Below, piece after piece: positions 7,926 to 13,443 of a stretch of DNA of 18,183 bases. The DNA comes from Phascolarctobacterium sp. Lineage in GTDB: Bacteria > Bacillota > Negativicutes > Acidaminococcales > Acidaminococcaceae. Each line of letters begins with the position of its first letter. Position 1 is the first letter of the stretch. The notes below the pieces were generated by a model. The model searched no databases. It was given only the letters and a program-made list of their open reading frames with translations, and was not told the DNA's origin. The DNA is taken from positions 1 through 18,183 of the forward strand of contig DXVZ01000164.1 of NCBI GenBank assembly GCA_019417125.1, read 5' to 3'. The translations under genes were made by a program, and so were the position numbers.

Positions 7926-8049
7926 ACTATCCCCTCCTGCACAGTATTTCCGGCTTTGGCTTTCTGCTAACGCCGGATTTCTATGTCAACGAAGGGTCAC
8001 AGTCCCTCCGGGGAGGGCTAACCGCCTACCGTTATGGCAGCACATTTGC
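7926..8049 (-). promoter_or_regulatory. Structured 5' leader of the putative toxin mRNA
   Basis: About 124 nt lie between the predicted start and the ATG. Visible elements, in transcript order, are: GGCGGTT (8026-8020), complementary to the AACCGCC arm of the shared terminator; CCCTCC (8017-8012), which can pair either with the adjacent GGAGGG (8009-8004) or with GGAGGG of the real ribosome binding site (7937-7932); and an 11-pair hairpin with one mismatch at about 7950-7976 (CCGGC...GCCGG ends). These choices suggest that translation is gated by RNA folding. A 20-codon open frame (8045-7986, stop included) begins only about five bases from the predicted 5' end and lacks a ribosome binding site; I do not call it a gene. 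Confidence 0.5.
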
Positions 8050-8055
8050 CTGATT

Positions 8056-8084
8056 ATTGTAACAGAAAAATATAAAACTGTAAA
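8056..8084 (-). promoter_or_regulatory. Promoter of the putative toxin gene
   Basis: The minus strand reads TTTACA (8084-8079), exactly 17 bp, then TACAAT (8061-8056). Each box differs from consensus at one position, with ideal spacing. The predicted start is about 8049. The -35 box lies just beyond the terminator of the upstream exonuclease gene, so the module looks independently transcribed. Confidence 0.75.
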
Positions 8085-8090
8085 GATATT

Positions 8091-8123
8091 AAAAGCACAC
8101 CCGTTATATACGAGTGCGCTTTT
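8091..8123 (-). terminator. Terminator after the KapD-like gene
   Basis: A 13-bp stem with two G-U pairs is formed by AAAAGCGCACTCG (8123-8111, minus strand) and CGGGTGTGCTTTT (8103-8091) around a 7-nt loop. The U-run is part of the 3' arm. It lies 15 bases past the exonuclease stop. The hairpin is nearly symmetrical and may also work on the plus strand. Confidence 0.7.
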
Positions 8124-8138
8124 GTTTATTATTAAACT

Positions 8139-8762
8139 TTATTTTCCGTGCAGTTTGCGTTCTGCTTTTTCTGCATCGTAAACAGCTTTTTGCTCAAAAT
8201 AAAGTTCCGGAGTCCAGCCTTTTTGCAGCATTTTTACCAGCAGTTTGCCGGTATTGGCAGCATCGTCGTAAGCAGTGTGCCATAAACCTGCGGTGTCTAC
8301 CTCCTGCTCCTCGGTTGCACGTTTCAGCCCGGTCGTCAGCTCGTCGCCCTTCCACAGTTTATAGGCTTCGGCAAGGTCAAGGTAATCTTCAAACTGCACG
8401 GGGTTTTCAATTTTGTGGCGCTCGCAGCCGGTGTTTAAAACCTTGTAATCTTCCGTGCCCCAGGCAACAAAATAGGTCTGCCCGGCTTCGTAAATCTCCG
8501 CCAGCTTCGCCACCATTTCCGGGTATTCAATGCCTTTTTTCATGTCTTTTTCGGTAATCATGCAAAAGTCCATGCTGTCTTTAGCCTGCTTGGGGTAAAA
8601 ATGCGGCTTTACAAAATTCTGTATTTTGCCAGCTTCTTGCAGTTCCGCACCCGTCAACTTCACCGCACCAATTTCGATAATCTCCGAAAAGAATCCGCGC
8701 GGGCGGCCCACCGGTTTAGTATAAGTCGTAAATTCAAAATCCACCAGTAAAAAATCTTTCAT
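8139..8762 (-). CDS. KapD-like DEDDh-family 3'-5' exonuclease
   Basis: This 207-residue RNase T/DnaQ-fold exonuclease is a metal-dependent enzyme that removes nucleotides from 3' ends of RNA or DNA. The catalytic DEDDh residues are visible: D8 and E10 in VDFEFT, D105 in AWGTEDYKVL, and H162 with D167 in HTAYDDA. The IDFEFT/GFFxEIIExG start and the AWG...VL block match my memory of KapD from Bacillus (an inhibitor of the sporulation kinase pathway, about 205 residues). The homology is to the fold and architecture; a role in sporulation control is not implied. The ATG has AGAGG seven bases upstream. A small upstream ORF ends in an ATGA overlap with this start. A terminator follows at 8091-8123. 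Confidence 0.85.
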   Translation of the reverse strand: MKDFLLVDFEFTTYTKPVGRPRGFFSEIIEIGAVKLTGAELQEAGKIQNFVKPHFYPKQAKDSMDFCMITEKDMKKGIEYPEMVAKLAEIYEAGQTYFVAWGTEDYKVLNTGCERHKIENPVQFEDYLDLAEAYKLWKGDELTTGLKRATEEQEVDTAGLWHTAYDDAANTGKLLVKMLQKGWTPELYFEQKAVYDAEKAERKLHGK

Positions 8763-8893
8763 GCTGTAACCTCTTTCGCAAATTTATGTTTAGCCACGCC
8801 CGGAAACTGTTTTAGCCAAACCGCTGCGCCAATAACGCCGGACGCTAAATTTAAAACGCAATTTTTTAATTGCCCCCGCCAATATTTTATCAT
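8759..8893 (-). CDS. Possible 44-residue small protein coupled to the exonuclease gene
   Basis: A 44-codon ORF starts MIKYWRGQ and ends HKFAKEVTA. Its TGA overlaps the ATG of the KapD-like gene (ATGA), the same junction seen between several true gene pairs in this window. A short moderately hydrophobic stretch (about residues 14-28, NLASGVIGAAVWL) lies between basic ends. The ribosome binding site is poor (GGCGG about eight bases before the ATG), and the frame is open about 20 codons further upstream without a better start. I do not recognise it. It may be a genuine small gene, the remnant of a longer one, or chance. Confidence 0.35.
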   Translation of the reverse strand: MIKYWRGQLKNCVLNLASGVIGAAVWLKQFPGVAKHKFAKEVTA

Positions 8894-8982
8894 AGCCAAA
8901 GCCGCCGCAACAGATACGCAGTGATAAAAATTACACGGTTTTGCTTTTGCCGCTTTTATTGCCCCTCAGCCATATAAACGGC

Positions 8983-9012
8983 ATAATGGTTTAAAAAATT
9001 TACCACTGCCAA
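8983..9012 (-). promoter_or_regulatory. Weak candidate promoter upstream of the exonuclease gene
   Basis: The minus strand has TTGGCA (9012-9007), 18 bp, then CATTAT (8988-8983). It is the best-placed pair I found between the glyS terminator and the exonuclease gene, but the -10 matches only four of six consensus bases. Confidence 0.3.
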
Positions 9013-9050
9013 AAAATTTTTTAAATATTTTTTCGTGACAGGTAAATTTT
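8995..9050. repeat. AT-rich nested inverted repeat
   Basis: AAAATTTACC (8995-9004) and GGTAAATTTT (9041-9050) form a perfect 10-bp inverted repeat. Between them lies a second palindrome, AAAAAATTTTTT (9011-9022). The spacing of 36 bases makes cruciform extrusion or a protein-binding arrangement possible. It overlaps the weak promoter call at 8983-9012. Confidence 0.5.
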
Positions 9051-9090
9051 ACTGCTTAAAAATCCGTTTATGTGGGTGTAAGTTTCTTTT

Positions 9091-9199
9091 CTTGTTCTCT
9101 TTTTTGTCTGTTTTTTCTCTTGTTCTTTTCTTTGCCGCCTATAAGTTCTTACCTTGTTCTTAAGTAATTCAAAGATTATTATTATAATCTACCTTGTTC
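9091..9199. repeat. Four CTTGTTC/GAACAAG direct repeats
   Basis: CTTGTTC occurs at 9091-9097, 9119-9125, 9153-9159 and 9193-9199, all in the same orientation, with start-to-start distances of 28, 34 and 40 bases. The two outer-right copies share the longer core ACCTTGTTC, and the surroundings of the first and third copies are related (AGAACAAG followed by a GAA[A]CTTA-like stretch on the minus strand). This could be a binding-site array or decayed tandem repeat; the pyrimidine bias of the region makes chance copies more likely. Confidence 0.4.
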
Positions 9200-9252
9200 C
9201 CTAAAGTACTAACGTAAGGAAGCAGCAGTACCTAAAATACCTGTGTAAAACA

Positions 9253-9280
9253 GGCGCTATCTCTAAACTGAGATAGCGCC
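9253..9280. repeat. Perfect 11-bp hairpin
   Basis: GGCGCTATCTC (9253-9263) and GAGATAGCGCC (9270-9280) flank a 6-nt loop. On the minus strand TGTTTTAC follows, so it may be a second, weaker terminator behind glyS or a 3'-end stabiliser. There is no T-run on the plus strand. Confidence 0.55.
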
Positions 9281-9336
9281 GTAAATAGTGCTTTGCAGTA
9301 AAGTACGTTTGCAGCAATGCCTGACATATTTACGCA

Positions 9337-9373
9337 AAACCTCCCGCCGGCTTTGCGTACCAACGGGAGGTTT
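9337..9373 (-). terminator. Terminator of the glyQS operon
   Basis: A 10-bp perfect stem (AAACCTCCCG / CGGGAGGTTT, arms 9364-9373 and 9337-9346) lies about 38 bases past the glyS stop. On the minus strand it ends in TTTT. An overlapping alternative pairing uses TACGCAAA and TTTGCGTA (9331-9338 with 9352-9359). Confidence 0.7.
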
Positions 9374-9410
9374 AAAAAGCAAATTATTTATTTAAGCCTT
9401 TAATTACAGC

Positions 9411-11558
9411 TTACAGCACCAGCAAGCTTAAATCACCAACGGCGTTAACGATGCCGCGTACTTCTTCAAGCAGTGCCAAGCGGTTATTTTTAACGTTTTC
9501 GTCCTCGTCCATAACCATTACGTTGTCAAAGAAGGTGTTGACGGGCGTAATAACCTTTTCGGCTGCTTTCAGCACTGCAGCATAATCGTACAGCACAATT
9601 TCCGGAATAATCTCCTTGCTTACAGCACCAACTGTTTCGTGCAGTGCAGTTTCACTGCCGTCTTTAAACAGCGCGCCGCTGATGGCAACTTCTTTTTCGA
9701 TTTTTTTGCAAAGATTGCTTACGCGCACCGATACCTGTACCAGCGCCTCAGCACCGCCTGCTTCGACATAAGCGGCAAGCGCTTTGCAGCGTGCGGCAAG
9801 GTCAACAACGTCGTCGTTGCGTTTATCCGCAAATACAGCGTCGATAACGTCATAACGGATGCCCTGTTCCATCAAAAGGTTGCGCAGGCGCTGTTTAAAG
9901 AAGTCCATAATCTGCGGCACCAGTTTACCGGTTTCTTCCGGTTTAATATCCAGCAGGTACAGCGTTCCGGCAATAACTTTTGCCAAAGAAAGATGATAAT
10001 TAGCGTCCAGCAGAATATTGATAACGCCAAGTGCCTGGCGGCGCAGCGCATACGGGTCTTGCGAACCGGTCGGCGCCAGCCCGCGGCTGAAAGTTGCACA
10101 GATGTTATCCAGCTTATCGCCGATGCCTACCAGCCTGCCGATAGTGCTTTGCGGCAGCTCATCGCCGGCAAAGCGCGGCAGGTAATGTTCGTAAATGCCG
10201 GCGGCAACTTCCGGCTTTTCGCCGTCAAGCAGCGCATATTCGCGGCCCATTACGCCCTGCAGCTCAGTAAATTCAATTACCATGCCGGTAACAAGGTCAG
10301 TTTTGCACAGCAATGCGCAGCGGCGCAGGTTTTCTTCGTCAACATTAACGTTAATGGCAAAGCGCAGCATCTCGGCAAGTTTAACCAGGCGCTCGCTCTT
10401 ATCGTACATATTGCCCAAACCTTCCTGGAAGGAAACGGTTTTAAGTTTTTCCAAACGGTCCTCAAGTTTAACGGCGCGGTCCTCGTTAAAGAAAAACTCA
10501 GCATCGCTTAAACGCGCACGCAGCACGCGCTCGTTGCCGTGGGTTACAATGTCCAGGTGTTCGCTGCCGCCGTTGCGCACGGTAATAAATTTGTTCAGCA
10601 AATTGCCGTCCTCATCCAGCACCGGGAAGTATCTCTGGTGTTCGCGCATCGGGGTGATGATGCATTCTTTCGGCAGGCTCAGGAATTTTTCTTCAAACTT
10701 GCCGCACAGCGCGGTCGGCCATTCAACAAGGTAGTTTACTTCTTCCAGCAAATCTTCGTTAATTTCGGCTTCGCCGCCGTTCTGCGCAGCCAAATCTTTA
10801 ATCTGCTGCAAAATCAGCGCGCGGCGTTCGTCCTGGTCAACCATTACAAAGTTGTCATACATAACTTTTTTATAGTCGCCCGCAGTCGGAATTTCTACCG
10901 CGCCTTTAACTCCCGCCAGTGCGGAATAAACTTTATTGCCAACTTTTGTCAGCGCAGCGCTAAGAAGGCCCTGGCTTTCGGCAGCGGCTTTAAGCGACTG
11001 CTGCATAAAACGGTGGCCCATGCTGAATTTGCCGCTTTTTACGCCGCAGATTTCAACGGGCACAATCTGGTCGCCAAAAAGGGCAACCAGCCAGCGGATG
11101 GGGCGCACAAAACGGAAGTCGTAATCTGCCCAGCGCATAGTTTTGGGGAAGCTCAGCGAAGTTAAGATGTCCATTAAAAGGCCCGGCAAAAGGTCGGTAA
11201 CCGGCTGGCCTGCCAGGTGTTTAACGGCGTAAACATAGTTGTCGCGCACCACAAGGTCTTTTACGTCCACGCCCTGGCCGCGCGCAAAACCCTGCGCGGC
11301 TTTGCTGGGCGCGCCGCTTACATAGGCAATTTTAACGGAAGGCCCTTTTGCCTCAACAACAACATCCGCCTGGGTTTCCGCAACGCCGCTGGCAATAAAC
11401 GCCATGCGGCGCGGGGTACCGTAAACGGTAATATCTTCAAACGGAATACGCAGCTCCTGCATTTTAGCGGCTGCCAGTTCTTTTAACTGTTTTAAAGTGC
11501 CGGGCATAAATTTTGCCGGTATTTCTTCGGTGCCAATTTCAAACAATAATTTTTCCAT
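9411..11558 (-). CDS. glyS: Glycine--tRNA ligase beta subunit
   Basis: This is the beta subunit of the bacterial alpha2-beta2 glycyl-tRNA synthetase; it binds tRNA and is needed for charging by the alpha subunit. At 715 residues it is complete (usual length near 690). The N-terminus MEKLLFEIGTEEIPAKFM is the family signature. The FPKTMRW and RPIRWLV segments (about 135-155), the central HD-like domain (about 400-510, with the GIGDKLDNI and QDPYALRR motifs) and the C-terminal DALR-like anticodon-binding region follow. The ATG shares one base with the glyQ stop (TAATG), and GGGGAG lies nine bases upstream, so the subunits are translationally coupled at matched stoichiometry. Expression follows the T-box upstream of glyQ. 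Confidence 0.98.
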   Translation of the reverse strand: MEKLLFEIGTEEIPAKFMPGTLKQLKELAAAKMQELRIPFEDITVYGTPRRMAFIASGVAETQADVVVEAKGPSVKIAYVSGAPSKAAQGFARGQGVDVKDLVVRDNYVYAVKHLAGQPVTDLLPGLLMDILTSLSFPKTMRWADYDFRFVRPIRWLVALFGDQIVPVEICGVKSGKFSMGHRFMQQSLKAAAESQGLLSAALTKVGNKVYSALAGVKGAVEIPTAGDYKKVMYDNFVMVDQDERRALILQQIKDLAAQNGGEAEINEDLLEEVNYLVEWPTALCGKFEEKFLSLPKECIITPMREHQRYFPVLDEDGNLLNKFITVRNGGSEHLDIVTHGNERVLRARLSDAEFFFNEDRAVKLEDRLEKLKTVSFQEGLGNMYDKSERLVKLAEMLRFAINVNVDEENLRRCALLCKTDLVTGMVIEFTELQGVMGREYALLDGEKPEVAAGIYEHYLPRFAGDELPQSTIGRLVGIGDKLDNICATFSRGLAPTGSQDPYALRRQALGVINILLDANYHLSLAKVIAGTLYLLDIKPEETGKLVPQIMDFFKQRLRNLLMEQGIRYDVIDAVFADKRNDDVVDLAARCKALAAYVEAGGAEALVQVSVRVSNLCKKIEKEVAISGALFKDGSETALHETVGAVSKEIIPEIVLYDYAAVLKAAEKVITPVNTFFDNVMVMDEDENVKNNRLALLEEVRGIVNAVGDLSLLVL

Positions 11559-12436
11559 TATAATTTCTCCCCTTTCAGCATCGGGAAGCCCAGCTTCTCC
11601 CTCTGTTCAACATACGCGGCGGCGCACAGCCTTGCCATGGCGCGCACGCGGGCAATGTAGGCGGTTCTTTCGCTTACGCTGATGGCTCCGCGCGAATCCA
11701 AAAGGTTAAACGTATGCGAGCATTTCAAAACGTAATCGTAAGCCGGGCGGATATAGCCTGCTTCGATAACACGTTTGGCTTCTGCTTCGTATTTATCAAA
11801 CAAATCAAACAGCAAATCGGTATCGGCAATCTGGAAGTTGTAGTAGGACTGTTCAACTTCGTTGGTGTGGAACACATCGCCGTAGGTAACGCCGTCCACC
11901 CACTGAATATCGAACACGTTTTCCACACCCTGAATGTACATGGCAAGGCGTTCCAAACCATAGGTAATTTCTACGCTGACAGGTTTAACGTCGATGCTGC
12001 CCACCTGCTGGAAGTAGGTAAACTGGGTAATTTCCATGCCGTCCAGCCAAACTTCCCAGCCCAGGCCCCAGGCGCCCAAAGTCGGGGATTCCCAGTTATC
12101 TTCTACAAAGCGGATGTCATGCTCATCCTGGTGAATGCCAAGTTCGGCAAGGCTTTGCAGGTACAGCTCCTGAATGTTATCCGGCGACGGTTTAATAATT
12201 ACCTGAAACTGATGATGCTGGAACAAACGGTTCGGGTTATCGCCGTAGCGTCCGTCCGCCGGGCGGCGGGAAGGCTCTACATAAGCCACGCGCCAGGGTT
12301 CGGGGCCCAGCACCCTTAAAAACGTGCGCGGGTTCATGGTGCCAGCGCCTTTTTCGATGTCATACGGCTGCGTTAAAATGCACTTTTGCGCGCCCCAGAA
12401 ATTCTGCAATTTCATAATAATTGTCTGAAAATCCAT
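11558..12436 (-). CDS. glyQ: Glycine--tRNA ligase alpha subunit
   Basis: This is the catalytic class II subunit of the alpha2-beta2 glycyl-tRNA synthetase; it forms glycyl-adenylate. From the ATG at 12436 it has 292 residues, as expected. It begins MDFQTIIMKLQNFW and contains the ILTQPYDIEKGAGTMNP and EPWRVAYVEPSRRPADGRYG motifs, followed by QFQVIIKPSP and GWEVWLDGMEITQFTYFQQ. This start is set by AGGAGGGATATTATG. The frame stays open for 51 more codons upstream, but those codons are T-box leader, so the longer version is wrong. It is first in the glyQ-glyS pair, and transcription read-through depends on uncharged glycyl-tRNA binding the leader. Confidence 0.98.
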   Translation of the reverse strand: MDFQTIIMKLQNFWGAQKCILTQPYDIEKGAGTMNPRTFLRVLGPEPWRVAYVEPSRRPADGRYGDNPNRLFQHHQFQVIIKPSPDNIQELYLQSLAELGIHQDEHDIRFVEDNWESPTLGAWGLGWEVWLDGMEITQFTYFQQVGSIDVKPVSVEITYGLERLAMYIQGVENVFDIQWVDGVTYGDVFHTNEVEQSYYNFQIADTDLLFDLFDKYEAEAKRVIEAGYIRPAYDYVLKCSHTFNLLDSRGAISVSERTAYIARVRAMARLCAAAYVEQREKLGFPMLKGEKL

Positions 12437-12460
12437 AATATCCCTCCTGTATGGTCTGTT

Positions 12461-12513
12461 ACAAAAACGAAAGCCCCCGCCTCTGTAACAATAATAGTTA
12501 CAGGGACGGAGGC
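12461..12513 (-). terminator. T-box attenuator terminator
   Basis: CTGTAAC pairs with GTTACAG around a TATTATT loop, extended by about nine more pairs with one mismatch (GCC...GGC ends, 12513 and 12473). On the minus strand TTTCGTTTTTGT follows (12472-12461). This is the conditional terminator between the T-box and glyQ. Confidence 0.9.
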
Positions 12514-12668
12514 ATAATTGCTTCCGCGGTTCCACCCTGCTTGGCTGCCAAAACGCAGCCCGCCTCGATGTTATTAAATTAGGCTCCAAGGCGCCTTCGC
12601 CGCTGTTGCCGGCTTACACCGCCCCGGCTCGCTGAAAAAGCGCGGTTACTACTCCTTATCATCGCTTA
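12473..12668 (-). promoter_or_regulatory. Glycine T-box leader of glyQS
   Basis: The minus-strand leader carries the canonical T-box sequence AGGGTGGAACCGCGG (12538-12524), whose bulge pairs with the NCCA end of uncharged tRNA. The stem I 3' side reads GAAGGCGCCTTGGAGC, placing GGC (12595-12593) in the specifier position, which fits glycine and the glyQS genes behind it. A rho-independent terminator follows the antiterminator element. Uncharged tRNA-Gly is expected to stabilise the antiterminator and allow transcription of glyQS. The element is about 195 nt, starting about 12668. Confidence 0.95.
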
Positions 12669-12674
12669 ACAGAA

Positions 12675-12703
12675 AATATACCAAATAACGGCAGTTTTGT
12701 CAA
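12675..12703 (-). promoter_or_regulatory. Promoter of the T-box-glyQS operon
   Basis: The minus strand has a perfect TTGACA (12703-12698), exactly 17 bp, then TATATT (12680-12675). The -35 box begins four bases after the recO stop, so glyQS has its own strong start although it also lies in line with the upstream operon. Confidence 0.88.
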
Positions 12704-12706
12704 TGC

Positions 12707-13441
12707 TTAAAAGCCCGTCTGGCTTAAAAAGTCCAGGCTTTTTAAGGGCTTATCCGTCTGGTAAATGATAAAGCGCTGCAAAATTTTCTCCAGTTCCATC
12801 AGCGCGCCGCCGCGTACAAAAAAAGTACCGGGATTATTAAAATCAAGCGTTAAAAGCTCTGTTAAAAATTCCTGCGCCTCACGGCTAAACGGCAGTTCCT
12901 CGCCGCCGTGGCAATCTTCGCACACCAAGCCGCCCTGCACGACGCTGAAATAGGCATCGCCCTCCGCCGGTTTGCCGCAGTTAACGCAGCTTTGGCAGTT
13001 AGGCAAAATGCCCGTTAAAAACAGCAGCTTAACGATGTACGAAAGCGCCGCTAAACGCGGGTTGCGCTTGGTTAAAACGCCGCGTACCGCCAACAAAAGC
13101 TCATACACTTCTTCCTGCGGCTGGTGTTCTTCCGTTAAGTTTTCCGTAACCTCGGCAATTACCGCCGCGTAAGCCATTTGTTTCAAATCAAACTGCGCCG
13201 GGTAACTTTTCAGCTCGCAGCTTTTTAAGGTGTCCAGCTTCCTGCCGCTAAAAAAGTTAATATCCAGTACCGCAAAAGGCTGCACCAGCCTGCCGCCGTT
13301 GGTCCGCGCATAGCGCGCGCCATAAGCCAAAAAGCTAACCTTGCCGTGCGTGCGCGAAAAGCAGACTGCGTACTTATCCGCAGTCTGCCAGTTTTTAACC
13401 TTTAAAATTATCGCTTCGTCGCTAAAACCTTTATCAGCCAT
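12707..13441 (-). CDS. recO: DNA repair protein RecO
   Basis: RecO works with RecF and RecR to load RecA onto SSB-coated single strands and can anneal strands. The 244-residue protein is normal length. The N-terminal OB-fold begins about residue 6 with DEAIILKVKNW, then FLAYGARYARTNGG and a helical region. A zinc-binding pair of CxxC motifs is visible at C152/C155 (SCVNCG) and C174/C177 (LVCEDC), as in many Gram-positive-lineage RecO proteins. The ATG is two bases after the upstream stop codon. The phoH-ybeY-cdd-era-recO-glyQS order is common in Firmicutes; here a CNNM-family gene sits between era and recO. Confidence 0.95.
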   Translation of the reverse strand: MADKGFSDEAIILKVKNWQTADKYAVCFSRTHGKVSFLAYGARYARTNGGRLVQPFAVLDINFFSGRKLDTLKSCELKSYPAQFDLKQMAYAAVIAEVTENLTEEHQPQEEVYELLLAVRGVLTKRNPRLAALSYIVKLLFLTGILPNCQSCVNCGKPAEGDAYFSVVQGGLVCEDCHGGEELPFSREAQEFLTELLTLDFNNPGTFFVRGGALMELEKILQRFIIYQTDKPLKSLDFLSQTGF

Positions 13442-13443
13442 AA

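Larger units (their letters stand above)
8894..9336. other. AT-rich intergenic stretch without a supported gene
   Basis: This is the longest gene-poor stretch in the window. It holds an AT-rich inverted repeat (8995-9050), a pyrimidine-rich plus strand (9082-9135) with four CTTGTTC copies, a TATAAT on the minus strand (9186-9181) without a good -35, and a perfect 11-bp hairpin (9253-9280). No frame on either strand combines a usual start, a ribosome binding site and useful length. Confidence 0.6.

Noticed and set aside
9020..9190. A minus-strand frame open for about 54 codons rich in Lys, Arg and Glu
   Set aside because: It has no ATG, GTG or TTG start with a ribosome binding site; the composition follows from the polypurine tract and the GAACAAG repeats.
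9091..9199. LexA boxes or DnaA boxes in the intergenic repeats
   Set aside because: The GAAC motifs are direct rather than inverted as in the Gram-positive LexA site, and no TTATNCACA-like box is present.
9232..9327. A minus-strand 31-codon ORF starting MSGIAANV
   Set aside because: No properly spaced ribosome binding site; the only GGAGG belongs to the glyS terminator, and the frame runs through the 11-bp hairpin at 9253-9280.
8894..9336. Insertion sequence remnant or CRISPR array in the long intergenic stretch
   Set aside because: There is no transposase fragment, no terminal inverted repeats with target duplication, and the repeat copies are too short and irregular for CRISPR.
12437..12589. 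N-terminal extension of glyQ by 51 codons
   Set aside because: The segment coincides with the T-box core, antiterminator and terminator; the ribosome binding site and family N-terminus both set the start at 12436.
12668..12706. A separate terminator for recO
   Set aside because: No hairpin with a T-run is visible between the recO stop and the T-box; the space is occupied by the glyQS promoter.
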